Of a DNA stretch of 64,000 nucleotides, positions 20,516-31,086 are shown in pieces (within the stretch, counting starts at the first letter, position 1; each line of letters opens with the position of its first letter). The notes under the pieces are model-generated. The model searched no databases. It worked only from the letters and a program-made list of their open reading frames with translations, and had not been told where the DNA came from. The stretch is from Novosphingobium aquimarinum. GTDB lineage: Bacteria > Pseudomonadota > Alphaproteobacteria > Sphingomonadales > Sphingomonadaceae. The translations under genes and the position numbers were made by a program. The stretch lies in the NCBI RefSeq assembly GCF_009746585.1, contig NZ_WRPO01000003.1:277230-341229 (forward strand). Reading direction: 5' to 3'.

Positions 20516-22063
20516 CTATTCCGCCGGAACCGCCCCGCTTTCCAGTTCGCCCTTGCCGCGCACCGTCTCGCCGCGCGACAAGGCGAAGATCACGCCCGAA
20601 AGCGCCACCAGCGCGAGCAGGTTGGGCAGCGCCATCGCCGCGTTCGAAATGTCGCCCAGCCGCCAGATGAAACCGAGCGGCGCGAACGAGCCCACGAAGA
20701 TCACGAAGCACCACAAGACCCGCCAGATCATGTGCAGCACCATCTCGCCCCTGGGATTGGCGCCCGGCACCATGTCGTACAGAAACGTGATCGCCCGTTC
20801 GCCGTAGTAGCTCCAGGTCAGCAGCGTAGTGAAGACGAACAGCAGCAGCGCCACCGAAGCGACCAGAGTGCCGATCGGGATACCGGCGACCTGAAACGGG
20901 AAAGCGGCCGCGAACGCGCCCGATGTCATCGAGAAGCCGGCGAGGTCGGACTGCCAGGCGTGCTTGACCGCGACGCTGGCGCCCGTCGCCGCATCGGTAT
21001 GCGTGAAGTTGCCCTCGACCGTGAGGATCACGAGCGCGGTCATCGTGCAGATCACGATCGTATCGATGAACGTGCCGAGCATGGCGAGCCGGCCCTGCGC
21101 CGCCGGATCGGGGTTCTGCGCCACGGCATGCGCGATCGGGGTCGAGCCCTGCCCTGCCTCGTTCGAGAACAGACCGCGCGCCACGCCGGCACGGATCGCG
21201 ATGATCAGCGCCGCGCCCAGGAAGCCGCCGCTCGCGGACTGGGTGTTGAAGGCGCCGGTGAAGATCCGCGAGAAGGTTTCGGGAATGTCCTGGATGTTCA
21301 GGATCAGCGCGATGATCGCCATCAGGATATAGGCCGCGGCCATCGTCGGCACGACTTTCTCGGCGACGTTGCCGATCGACTTGATGCCGCCGATGATGAC
21401 CACGAACACCGCGACCGCCGCGATCAGGCCGCCGATCCATTCCTCCAGCCCCGTCAATTCCTGCACCGAATCCGCAAAGGAGTTCGCCTGAATGCCGTTG
21501 CCGGTGACCAGCGCGGAAAACAGCGTGCCGATGCAGAACAGCGCTGCGAGCCACCTCCACTTGGGGCCGAGGCCGATCATGATGTAGGCCATCGGCCCGC
21601 CGCGCACATGGCCGTCGGGCGTGGTCTCGCGGAAGCGCACCGCGAGCGCGCCCTCGCCGAAAGCGAGCGCCATGCCGATCAGCGCGGTAATCCACATCCA
21701 GAAGATCGCCCCCGGTCCGCCGAGCGCGAGAGCGGTCGCCACGCCAGCCAGGTTACCCGTGCCGACTTGGCCCGAAAGCGCGGTACTGAGCGCGGCGAAC
21801 GGCGAGATCTCGCCAGCGGAACCCGCATCGCTCTTGCGGAACGCCCCGGCGAAAGCCGAGCCGAGCTTGCGGATCGGGTAGAACTTCAGCCCGATCATCA
21901 TGTAAAGGCCGATGCCCAGCAGGATGAAGACCATCGGCGGGAAAGGCAGCACTTCCTCGCCTTGCCAGGTTCCTCCCCAGATGAAGTCCGAAATGTTGAC
22001 GATCGGATCGATCAGCCGATTGAACGCCGCTTCGAAGGTACTCGTCGGTGTGGTGGCTGTCAT
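20516..22063 (-). CDS. Sodium:alanine/glycine symporter (AGCS family)
   Basis: This 515-residue inner-membrane protein has about eleven hydrophobic segments and the AGCS signature around SGQVGTGNLAGVATALALGG (near residue 95), which lines the substrate/Na+ site in this family. Other family stretches are GGPMAYIMIGLG and SNEAGQGSTPIAHA. Members import small amino acids, typically alanine or glycine, with Na+. The ATG at 22063 gives MTATTPTSTF, a normal N-terminus. It is followed after 73 bp by the cysK-like gene on the same strand, so the two might share a transcript. Confidence 0.92.
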   Translation of the reverse strand: MTATTPTSTFEAAFNRLIDPIVNISDFIWGGTWQGEEVLPFPPMVFILLGIGLYMMIGLKFYPIRKLGSAFAGAFRKSDAGSAGEISPFAALSTALSGQVGTGNLAGVATALALGGPGAIFWMWITALIGMALAFGEGALAVRFRETTPDGHVRGGPMAYIMIGLGPKWRWLAALFCIGTLFSALVTGNGIQANSFADSVQELTGLEEWIGGLIAAVAVFVVIIGGIKSIGNVAEKVVPTMAAAYILMAIIALILNIQDIPETFSRIFTGAFNTQSASGGFLGAALIIAIRAGVARGLFSNEAGQGSTPIAHAVAQNPDPAAQGRLAMLGTFIDTIVICTMTALVILTVEGNFTHTDAATGASVAVKHAWQSDLAGFSMTSGAFAAAFPFQVAGIPIGTLVASVALLLFVFTTLLTWSYYGERAITFLYDMVPGANPRGEMVLHMIWRVLWCFVIFVGSFAPLGFIWRLGDISNAAMALPNLLALVALSGVIFALSRGETVRGKGELESGAVPAE

Positions 22064-22455
22064 GCGTGTCCCTGATGCGGCTTCGAGGCCTGAAGCGCAT
22101 CATGCTTACATTGCATCTGCGAAAAGCCAAGCGGCGAAGGCCGAGACTGAGCCGCAGCCGTTACCGGCAGGCGGTCGCCAGGGAGGACGACGCCACCGTT
22201 CTGACGTCAGACCGACCGGCTTCCAGCCCCTTGTGCCGGCCGCCCGCGCTTGAACGCGTTCGGAAAGCCAAATCGACGCGCAAACGGGAAAACTTCCATT
22301 TGAAAGCGTTACAAGAAGGACCATCTGGTTTAGGACCCCGATTTCGTGCCCGTGTCGGATACGGCCCGGGATGGTTTTGCGAGGCCAGCGCGCGACGGGG
22401 CGCAAAGCTCCGAAAGCGCCGCGGTTGCGCAGTTTGATACGCGAAGGACGCATGC
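22064..22455. other. Divergent intergenic region
   Basis: This 392-bp stretch separates the minus-strand AGCS symporter from the plus-strand small protein and should contain both promoters. It holds a 10-bp palindrome (GAACGCGTTC, 22252-22261) and CTGACGTCAG at 22201-22210. No convincing ORF, tRNA or known riboswitch was seen. Confidence 0.5.
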
Positions 22456-22659
22456 ATGAAGTTGCTACGATGGGCGGTCGGCGGAGCCTCTGCCTATGCC
22501 ATCTACAAGTACTCGATCGGCCGCCAAGCCAAGGGCGAGGACGTGTTCGTTTCGCCTGAGAAGGAGATCGAGAAGCTCACGCAGGGCGATGAGCCGCCGG
22601 TGGCCACTCCGGCTCCCAAGCCGCGCCGCACGCGCCGCACCTCGGCGAAAAAGAGCTAG
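22456..22659 (+). CDS. Small anchored protein, function unknown
   Basis: This 67-residue protein begins MKLLRWAVGGASAYAIYKYS, a short amphipathic or weakly hydrophobic N-terminal segment, then an acidic middle (PEKEIEKLTQGDEPP) and an extremely basic, Pro/Arg/Lys-rich tail (PRRTRRTSAKKS). Small proteins of this layout are common in Sphingomonadales and have no known role. A GAAGGAC sequence eight bases upstream of the ATG supports translation. The basic tail could bind nucleic acid or acidic lipids, which is only inference. Confidence 0.6.
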   Translation: MKLLRWAVGGASAYAIYKYSIGRQAKGEDVFVSPEKEIEKLTQGDEPPVATPAPKPRRTRRTSAKKS

Positions 22660-23168
22660 CCCGAGCCGCGCCGCCAGCCGCCGCGAGGCTCGATCGTGAT
22701 GCAGGACGCGACGACCCGCGTCTGACCTCCGGCTCGGCCGATCATACTTTCGGACGATAGGTCCGCGATCAGCGTTGTGGCACAACGCAACTGCTTGAGG
22801 CGCGGGCATAAAGCTCGTCGTCGCCTGCATTGGTCTGTGCTGCCTCACAGATCTCCCGGTTGGTCACGTCCGCCGATCTGCCGGTTTGTGTCGATGCGCG
22901 TGAGCGCATCCAGGAATCGCGAGATTCGCGACCGCGCGCATCGACGCTTCCTCCCGGAGCAGACCCCGAGGCCGCAAGTCGGCCCGATCGATCACGCCTG
23001 TGGATTCGCGCGCGGACGCACTCTCTCCCCTTCAGCCTCGCGCCATTGATCGCGTAACATACGCAAGTTCCGTAAGGCATCCTAGGTGTCTTAACTTCTT
23101 ATAATTACTTACCAATCTCATCCGATATGGCATCAACAGCCGGCTAAGATCCGTGGCTTGCCTGTTGG
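22660..23168. other. Intergenic region without a recognised gene
   Basis: About 509 bp between the small plus-strand protein and the convergent LuxR-type regulator. It contains a perfect palindrome at 22772-22788 and an AT-richer stretch at about 23050-23140. Several ORFs of 60-100 codons cross it on both strands, but none has a ribosome binding site, a recognisable domain or a sensible composition. Confidence 0.5.
22772..22788. repeat. 17-bp palindrome GCGTTGTG-G-CACAACGC
   Basis: Two perfect 8-bp arms flank a single central G. A dyad of this size is typical of an operator for a dimeric regulator, but no promoter next to it can be assigned and no copy was noticed elsewhere in the window. 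Confidence 0.4.
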
Positions 23169-23852
23169 TCAGGGCAAGGGAATGGCCCGCCTGCCCGACG
23201 GATCGTCATCATCGTCATCCCCGCCCGTTCCATCGCCGTTGCCGAGGCGCGAATACATGGCGATCGCCTGCGCACGATTCTGCACCCGCAGCTTTGCGAA
23301 GACATGGGCGAGATGGCTTTTGACCGTGGATTCCGAAATGCCCAGGGCATGCGCGATCTGCTTGTTCTGCAACCCGAACGAAAGCGACTTCATGATCCGG
23401 TTTTCGGCAGGGCTCAGCAGGCCGGCTTCGATCTCCCGGTTCGCTGTCTCGCGAGGCAGCACGCGCTCCCCTTCCAGCAGGCGATCGATCGCGCGGACAA
23501 GCCCGCGGAACGCCAAGGTCTTCGATATGAAGCCGTGGGCGCCCGTAGCCATGACTTGCCGGATCGTGCCGGCGTCGGCCTGGGCACTGATGATGCAGAT
23601 GGGCACGTCGGGCCAAGCGGCCAGCGCACGCTCCAGCCCCTGCATGCCCACCGCGTCGGGCAACTTGAGGTCCAGCAGCACAAACTTAACGGTGCTGTCG
23701 GGCGCCGCATCCTCGAGCGCGCCAATGCTGTCGAGATATCGCACCGCTATATCCCGGCCAAGCTCCTCGACAACTTGACCGATCGCCGCTGCGCAGAGCG
23801 GATGATCGTCGACGACAAGGATGGCATCTTGCATTTCGGAGCATCCATCCAT
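23169..23852 (-). CDS. LuxR/NarL-family response regulator
   Basis: This 227-residue protein has an N-terminal receiver domain (acidic pair in VVDDHP, phosphoacceptor aspartate at residue 61 in FVLLDLKLP, conserved lysine in GFISKTL) and a C-terminal LuxR helix-turn-helix near residues 155-210 (ENRIMKSLSFGLQNKQIAHALGIS, quoted in part: QNKQIAHALGISESTVKSHL). It should activate or repress transcription once phosphorylated. A run of aspartates (GDDDDDD) closes the C-terminus. Three in-frame ATGs (23879, 23852, 23834) are possible; I chose 23852 because CCAGG lies six bases upstream. It is divergent from the membrane histidine kinase and is its plausible partner; it is the only DNA-binding output in this signalling island. 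Confidence 0.85.
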   Translation of the reverse strand: MDGCSEMQDAILVVDDHPLCAAAIGQVVEELGRDIAVRYLDSIGALEDAAPDSTVKFVLLDLKLPDAVGMQGLERALAAWPDVPICIISAQADAGTIRQVMATGAHGFISKTLAFRGLVRAIDRLLEGERVLPRETANREIEAGLLSPAENRIMKSLSFGLQNKQIAHALGISESTVKSHLAHVFAKLRVQNRAQAIAMYSRLGNGDGTGGDDDDDDPSGRRAIPLP

Positions 23853-24070
23853 CAAGTACCTGGCAAAAGACCCTGCCATTGCTGGTCTGGCTTGGGATCC
23901 CGCCGTTGCGCGCGCCGCATGACCGGCAGCGCATACGGGAAATTCGCGCTGATCGAGCCACTTGGCACGCTTTGCTAACGCTTGGTCGCGGCTGCGTCCG
24001 CCCGGTAAGTCTCCATTGCGGATGCAATAAGGTGCCGCCCGGCCTTACTGACGGGGTACAAGTACGCACA

Positions 24071-26053
<1,983 letters not shown>

Positions 26054-26431
26054 CGCCGATGCCGAACTTATTTGCCGAACACTCGAAAAAGAACATGGTT
26101 TTCTCGATATCACGGTCACGATCGACGGGGTCGAAGCGCTCGAATACCTGCAAACCTGTCTGCCTGGTGGCGAGCGCCCGCGTCCGGATCTGATCCTGCT
26201 CGACCTCAATCTGCCCCGGCTGGATGGCCCGGGCGTGTTGCTCAAGATCAGAGAGATTCCGGAATTCGCCGTAATTCCGGTCGTCATGCTGACTTCGTCG
26301 GATGCGGAGGCCGATGTGCGTCGCTGCTACGAACGTGGCGCGAATTGCTATGTACTGAAGCCGATTGGTCTCAAATCCTATCGCGAAGCGATCCGCGCGA
26401 TCGAGAGGTTCTGGACCCAAACCGTGCTGCT

Positions 26432-26458
26432 GCCCTGATGCGTCTCAGCCATCAGGGC
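26432..26458 (+). terminator. Stem-loop over the receiver gene stop codon
   Basis: A perfect 9-bp inverted repeat (GCCCTGATG and CATCAGGGC, nine-base loop) includes the TGA stop of the receiver gene. There is no T-tract after it on either strand, so it may act as an mRNA 3'-end stabiliser or a weak terminator between convergent genes. The 26459-26587 remainder holds a GGCAGGGGCCTGCC palindrome at 26487-26500. Confidence 0.4.
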
Positions 26459-26587
26459 GCAAGAGCAGGAATGACGTGAGCGCGACGGCAGGGGCCTGCC
26501 GGCCTGACGCGCGAACCTGCCCGAGGCCCGTCCCGGCCCACGCTCAGCACTGGGCGATCGAATTCGCCAACCCTCGGGGCTGATTGC

Positions 26588-26941
26588 CTATCCCGCGCGG
26601 GAGGGCCTCGACTGGTCTCTTGCGCGAAGGCTTAAGACGACCCCGTCGTCGCTGAAGGCCTCGAGCATTTCGCTCAGGATTTCCGGTCGCCGTTCGATCG
26701 ACGCCGTCCGAAGTTTGGCCTGATAATCCTTGGCATGCCTGCCGAGGTTGGTAGCGCCGAACAGGGTAGCGACGCCGGCCAGCTTGTGCAGTTCGGTAAG
26801 GATGGCTTCGACCTTTTCGTCCTCCGTGCCGCCAGAGCGCTTGAAACGGCGCAGAGTGCGCAGGAACTCGGTCCTTCGGGCCTCGAAACGCGCAATCAGT
26901 TGCGGGTTGCGGATCGCATTGGGCATGGTGGCCTGAGGCAT
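26588..26941 (-). CDS. Free-standing histidine phosphotransfer (Hpt) protein
   Basis: This 117-residue, mostly helical protein carries the Hpt core ELHKLAGVATLFGATNLG, where the histidine of HKLAG is the expected phosphoacceptor (HxLKG-type motif with Ala for Gly one step on). Hpt proteins shuttle phosphate between receiver domains in phosphorelays. It lies 106 bp downstream of the hybrid kinase on the same strand, whose own C-terminal Hpt-like region lacks the histidine, so it probably completes that relay in trans (inference). Starts at 26941 or 26926 are both possible. Confidence 0.82.
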   Translation of the reverse strand: MPQATMPNAIRNPQLIARFEARRTEFLRTLRRFKRSGGTEDEKVEAILTELHKLAGVATLFGATNLGRHAKDYQAKLRTASIERRPEILSEMLEAFSDDGVVLSLRARDQSRPSRAG

Positions 26942-27047
26942 GGGTCAAACTCCTTTTGCATAAAATCGCATGGCAAGCATGGGGTGACGTTCGCGCTGGC
27001 GGAGCCGGCCCCGGACATTGCGGGTCCCGGCTCGCACCGAAATTCGC

Positions 27048-29156
27048 TCAGTGCAACGAAGCCGGGATAGCGTCGCGAGGCTGGCGGCGAGAACCAGGCT
27101 CCAGCGTCTGCCGGGCCCTGGAACCTGGGACAGCAAGCCCTTCGAGGAACGTCGCGGATTCCGACTGGAGACGGCTCATCTCGAAGCAGACCGACGCAAG
27201 ATAGCTGGGCTCGCTCGTAAGCTCTCCCCGACTGGCCACTTCGGCGGCTTTCGCCGCAGCTTGCGAAAGCTGCCCCGCCCCGACGAGCGCGGCGCTCGCG
27301 CGCAACAAGTTGAGCCGCTTGCTCTGCTCGGCCTTGTCCTTCATCCCCGAAACCCAGGCGATGTTATGATAATCGTCGATCAACTGGCGCAGAATCGAGC
27401 GGAACAGCTCGACATCGTCGCCCAGCCGCAACCGGACGTCTTGGATCTCGATGCAAGCGATCGCGGGCCACTCGGCCACCGAGCGGCGTTCGGTATGCGT
27501 CCGGCTCACGCCCGGCCCTTCCTCGAGTCTGGCGCGGATGGTCGCCACCAGATTGTCGATGTCGAACGGTTTGGAGATGAGGCCGTCCATCCCGCCAATG
27601 TCGAGCGTGCCGAAATCGCCGGAGGCGACACCAGCGGTCAAGGCGATGACGACCGGCCGCTCGGCACCGAGCGCGGATACGATCCGGCGGAAGGAATCGC
27701 GCCCGTCGAGCACAGGCATCTGCAAGTCCATCAGGATCACATCGATCGCGCCTTGCGCGTCGATCGCGAACTTGACCGCATCCTGTCCATTGACCGATGT
27801 CGCGACCCTGCAGCCTTCCATCTCGAGAATGCGGGTCGCGACTTCGAGATTGATGTCGCAATCGTCGACCACCAGCACGCGCACATCCTTCAGCCGCGGC
27901 TGATTGCCCTTGCCCTTGCCCTTGCGGTTGCGCGGAGCCTTGTCGACAGCTGCGGCATAGCGGTGCAGCGGGATGTCGACCATGAACGTGCATCCCTTGT
28001 CCGGCTCGCTGACCATCGAGATGTCGCCGTTCATCAACCTGACCAGATCGCGCGAGATCGACAGGCCCAGACCGGTCCCGCCGAAGCGGCGCGTGGTCGA
28101 CGTGTCGGCTTGGGCGAACGGCGCGAAGAGTTCGCCCTGGAACTCCGGCTTGATGCCGATGCCGGTATCGCTGATGCTGATGCGGAGCCGCGTTTCGCTC
28201 TCGTCCAGCTCCGCCAGCAGCTTTACGGTGCCCTTGTCGGTGAACTTGATCGCGTTGGTCAGCAGATTGAGCAAGACTCGATGGAGGCGCGAGGGATCCC
28301 CCAGCAGATACGGGGGGATTTCGGGCGCTGCCGCGACGTCGAGCTCGATCGGCTTGGTGCCGATCTGGGGTTCGACCAGGGAATGCAAATCGCGCAACAG
28401 CTCGGTGAGCGAATAGGGGACGTGCTCCAGAACCATCTCCTGGGCATCGAGCTTGGTGCGATCGAGCACGTCGTTCACTGTCGTCAGCAAGCTGCGACCC
28501 GCGACCCGCATCTTGGCGACGATGTCGCTCTGATCGGCGTTCAGATCCGTGCTTTCGAGCAGGTGCGACAAACCGATCAGAGTGTTGAGCGGCGTGCGGA
28601 TCTCGTGACTCATGTTCGCCAGGAACATGGTCTTGCTGTCCGACAAGACCTTGGCGCGGTCCGCGGTCGAGATCAGCAGCTGCTCGTAGCTGCGCTGGAT
28701 CGTGGTGGCGAGCGATCGCAGCCCGACTTCGTCGTTACGGCGCTTTTCTTCGGCCGCCGCACGTGCGAGCGCCTCGTCGATCACGCGGCGCAGGGAATCC
28801 TCGCTAAGGCTCGATTTGGCGATGTAGTCAGAAAAGCCCTGGCGGATCGATTCGACGATAAGCTCGTCCGATTCATGCAGTGTGCTCAGAATTTTCGGAC
28901 ATACTTCCGGTCGGTGAGCCGTGACGTCACTGAGCAGTTCGGCGCCGACGGCATCGCCCAACTGGTAATCTATCAAGACGCAATCGAAAGTCGCGCTGCG
29001 CAGCTTGCGACGTGCGTCCTCGGCGCAATCGGCTTCGACGATCCGCGCCAGAGGATAGATCGTGGAAAGCAAGCGAGTCAGACGTTCGCGATCGACTTCC
29101 TCATCCTCGATGACGAGGAAGCGCAGACGGGCATCGTACATGGGGTGATCCTTCAT
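27048..29156 (-). CDS. Hybrid histidine kinase with degenerate C-terminal Hpt-like domain
   Basis: This 702-residue soluble protein reads receiver (residues 10-130, Asp63 in VLIDYQLGD) - coiled linker - HisKA (His184 in MSHEIRTPLNTL) - HATPase_c (NLLTNAIKF, DTGIGI, FGGTGLGLSIS) - second receiver (about 440-560, VILMDLQMPVLDG) - Hpt-like helical bundle (about 590-690). In the last domain the expected H-x-L-K-G site reads LNLLRASAAL, with asparagine in place of histidine, so it cannot accept phosphate. The ATG at 29156 overlaps the upstream receiver gene as ATGA. With no membrane segment, its input is probably phosphate or protein contact through the N-terminal receiver. Confidence 0.9.
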   Translation of the reverse strand: MKDHPMYDARLRFLVIEDEEVDRERLTRLLSTIYPLARIVEADCAEDARRKLRSATFDCVLIDYQLGDAVGAELLSDVTAHRPEVCPKILSTLHESDELIVESIRQGFSDYIAKSSLSEDSLRRVIDEALARAAAEEKRRNDEVGLRSLATTIQRSYEQLLISTADRAKVLSDSKTMFLANMSHEIRTPLNTLIGLSHLLESTDLNADQSDIVAKMRVAGRSLLTTVNDVLDRTKLDAQEMVLEHVPYSLTELLRDLHSLVEPQIGTKPIELDVAAAPEIPPYLLGDPSRLHRVLLNLLTNAIKFTDKGTVKLLAELDESETRLRISISDTGIGIKPEFQGELFAPFAQADTSTTRRFGGTGLGLSISRDLVRLMNGDISMVSEPDKGCTFMVDIPLHRYAAAVDKAPRNRKGKGKGNQPRLKDVRVLVVDDCDINLEVATRILEMEGCRVATSVNGQDAVKFAIDAQGAIDVILMDLQMPVLDGRDSFRRIVSALGAERPVVIALTAGVASGDFGTLDIGGMDGLISKPFDIDNLVATIRARLEEGPGVSRTHTERRSVAEWPAIACIEIQDVRLRLGDDVELFRSILRQLIDDYHNIAWVSGMKDKAEQSKRLNLLRASAALVGAGQLSQAAAKAAEVASRGELTSEPSYLASVCFEMSRLQSESATFLEGLAVPGSRARQTLEPGSRRQPRDAIPASLH

Positions 29157-29584
29157 GCTGGCAGATATACGGTTTTGCAGTAGGTACTGATGAGATGCGC
29201 GACATCGCGGAAGCCGCGTCCGACATCGGACTTGCGGATGTAGCCGGCGACGCATTCCTCGTAGACGCGGCAGCGATCCTCGTCGGCATCCGACGTCGTC
29301 AAAACGAAAATCACATTTTGGCGCATGGTGGCGTCGGCACGTACGACCCGCAGAAATTCGAGGCCGCTCATGCGCGGCATATTGAGATCGAGCACGACGA
29401 TCATCGGGGGCTGGGCCGATCCGGGCTGAGAGCCACGCAATTGCACGAGACCTTCGAGCCCGTCGTGAGCGGATACGATCCGGAAGCGGCCCCTTTCCTT
29501 ACGCAGAGATCGTTCCAGGAGCTCGGCGGTCAGGTCATCGTCATCGACGACGAGAATGTCCGTGATTTCATCGTGGTCAATCAT
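29153..29584 (-). CDS. Single-domain response regulator
   Basis: This 143-residue receiver has the acidic cluster VVDDDD, phosphoacceptor Asp66 in IVVLDLNMPRMSG, and lysine in YIRKSDV, with no output domain. The start ATG at 29584 lies inside the end of the kinase ATPase gene (8-bp overlap), and its stop overlaps the hybrid kinase start (ATGA). The gene therefore sits physically and translationally between a kinase and a hybrid kinase, which suggests that it carries phosphate from the first to the second. Confidence 0.92.
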   Translation of the reverse strand: MIDHDEITDILVVDDDDLTAELLERSLRKERGRFRIVSAHDGLEGLVQLRGSQPGSAQPPMIVVLDLNMPRMSGLEFLRVVRADATMRQNVIFVLTTSDADEDRCRVYEECVAGYIRKSDVGRGFRDVAHLISTYCKTVYLPA

Positions 29585-30038
29585 CGTGGTCAGCCCTCGC
29601 GAAGCGGGGCCATTCGACCCGAAAGGTCGTCCCGCGTTCGCCATCGACACTGTGCATCGAAATGGTGCCACCAATGCCTTCGACGAGCCGGCGGACGAGG
29701 GACAGGCCGAGGCCGCTGCCCTCGCCCTTGGGGTTCAGCCGCTGGAACAGCCGCCACACGCGATCTTGCGCGACTTCGGGAATACCCGGTCCGTCGTCGG
29801 CGACCTCGATGACGCAGGTATTATGCTCGAACCAGGCGCGCACCGTGATCGTGCCGTCTTCCTTGTCGTGATGCTTGGCCGCGTTGCTGATGAGATTCCG
29901 GATGACCATGGCGATCGCGGTTTCCGATCCGACGAAGGTCTCCTCGGGAACATCGATTTCCATGGTAAAGCCCTCGGGAAGCCCCTCAAGCTCGACGATC
30001 CAGGGGACGAGCTTGGATAGCGAGACGGTGTCCGTCAT
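29577..30038 (-). CDS. Stand-alone histidine kinase ATPase domain (split kinase, 3' half)
   Basis: This 153-residue reading frame is only a HATPase_c domain: N box IRNLISNAAKHH, G1 box DDGPGIP, F box and G2 box GEGSGLGLSLVRRLVEG. Its ATG at 30038 overlaps the stop of the PAS-DHp gene as ATGA. The same frame just upstream of that ATG still encodes GYARAGKSES, the linker that normally joins DHp and ATPase domains. So this was one kinase gene that lost a single base near 30058-30066, or a sequencing error, or it now works as two coupled polypeptides. The domain itself looks intact. Confidence 0.75.
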   Translation of the reverse strand: MTDTVSLSKLVPWIVELEGLPEGFTMEIDVPEETFVGSETAIAMVIRNLISNAAKHHDKEDGTITVRAWFEHNTCVIEVADDGPGIPEVAQDRVWRLFQRLNPKGEGSGLGLSLVRRLVEGIGGTISMHSVDGERGTTFRVEWPRFARADHDD

Positions 30039-30730
30039 CGACTCGCTTTTTCCTGCGCGGGCGTAGCCAGCAAGTCGACGATGAGCTTTTCGGCCGCCTC
30101 GACCCGCTGGGTCATGCGGTCGACATGGCGAAGCAGATCGGGCCGGGCGTCTTCGCCCAGATCCTCGCGCAGAAACTCGATCAGGTTGGCGATGCCGCGT
30201 ATCGGCGATCGCAGATCGTGCGAGGCGACGTACGAGAATTCTTCGAGGCGTGCCTTCGCCTCCCGCAGCTGGATCTCGGCCCGCCTGCGTTCGGTGATGT
30301 CGACCACCGTTGCGATGGCGATCCGTTCGCCGTCGATGTCGATGGCGTTGAGGTCGATCTCGAGCGGAAATTCCATGCCGTCGCTGCGCAGACCGGTCAG
30401 ATCGCGGTCCCGTCCCATCGCGCGAGCGGCGGGCTGGCGCATGAAGCCACTGCGACGCCCGACGTGCCCGGCGCGACCGCGCAACGGCAGCAGCATCTCC
30501 ACCGAGCGGCCGATCAGCTCGTCGTGCGTATAACCGAACATGGCGAGAAGGCGGCGGTTGGCGGCCTGGATGCGACCGTCCTGCGAGACGATAAGCAGGC
30601 CCGAAGGCGCGCTTTCGAACATCGGCCACAACAGCGATTCCGATCGCGAGGCGGCAAAATTGAGCGCACTTCGCTCTCCCGCACCGTTCGCGTCATTCCT
30701 CGTTTGCACGTAGTCGTCTAGTTTCGGCAT
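30035..30730 (-). CDS. PAS and dimerisation (DHp) half of a split histidine kinase
   Basis: This 231-residue protein has a PAS domain at about residues 35-148 (SAPSGLLIVSQDGRIQAANR to VVDITERRRAE) and a HisKA domain with phosphoacceptor His171 in YVASHDLRSPIRGI. It then ends abruptly at LIVDLLATPAQEKASR, where related kinases continue into an ATPase domain; that domain is in the next gene in the -1 frame. The ATG at 30730 has GAGGC seven bases upstream. Without the partner it cannot phosphorylate itself; together, joined by ATGA coupling, they may reconstitute a kinase. It feeds the neighbouring single-domain receiver (inference). Confidence 0.75.
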   Translation of the reverse strand: MPKLDDYVQTRNDANGAGERSALNFAASRSESLLWPMFESAPSGLLIVSQDGRIQAANRRLLAMFGYTHDELIGRSVEMLLPLRGRAGHVGRRSGFMRQPAARAMGRDRDLTGLRSDGMEFPLEIDLNAIDIDGERIAIATVVDITERRRAEIQLREAKARLEEFSYVASHDLRSPIRGIANLIEFLREDLGEDARPDLLRHVDRMTQRVEAAEKLIVDLLATPAQEKASR

Positions 30731-31086
30731 AAGGCAGCCTCGCGTTTGCCGCCGAGAGACCGGGATCGCTGTGTTCCGGCTTCCTACGAATTCACCTTGT
30801 CCAGAGGCGTAACATCGCAGGAAGAAACCGGAGCATTCGCCCCTGGCCCTTCGGCATCGACGGTTTGGCAAACGGACTGCCTTCTGTTTGCCGTGAACAA
30901 TTGTCTGAGCAACGTAGCAACCATGGGGTTAAGCCCTGAATCCGGGGTTTTCCCTAGGAAGGCACGCCTTAAGGTCGATTGCGGTGCCAATTGCTCCGAA
31001 ATGGTGCCTGTAGCGCTTTGCCGGCACCCCTTTGCGCCTCGGAGCCCAGGCCCTATGTTGGGCCCAAGCGATAAAAAGGAGGACCC
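30731..31086. other. Divergent intergenic region
   Basis: 356 bp between the split kinase (minus) and the M20 hydrolase (plus). It contains AAGGC-AC-GCCTT at 30959-30970 and a strong Shine-Dalgarno AAGGAGG at 31077-31083 for the hydrolase. No EcfG-type promoter, ORF or RNA gene could be supported. Confidence 0.5.

Noticed and set aside
22769..23080. Short ORFs in the 22660-23168 gap
   Set aside because: No ribosome site, no domain, and low-complexity Arg/Ser composition on both strands.
23157..23178. CTTGCC/GGCAAG stem over the LuxR regulator stop as a terminator
   Set aside because: Only six base pairs with a ten-base loop and no T-run on the minus strand.
27018..29183. A 721-codon plus-strand frame over the hybrid kinase
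   Set aside because: It is antisense to clear receiver, kinase and receiver domains and has an Asp/Arg/Gln-rich composition typical of shadows in GC-rich DNA.
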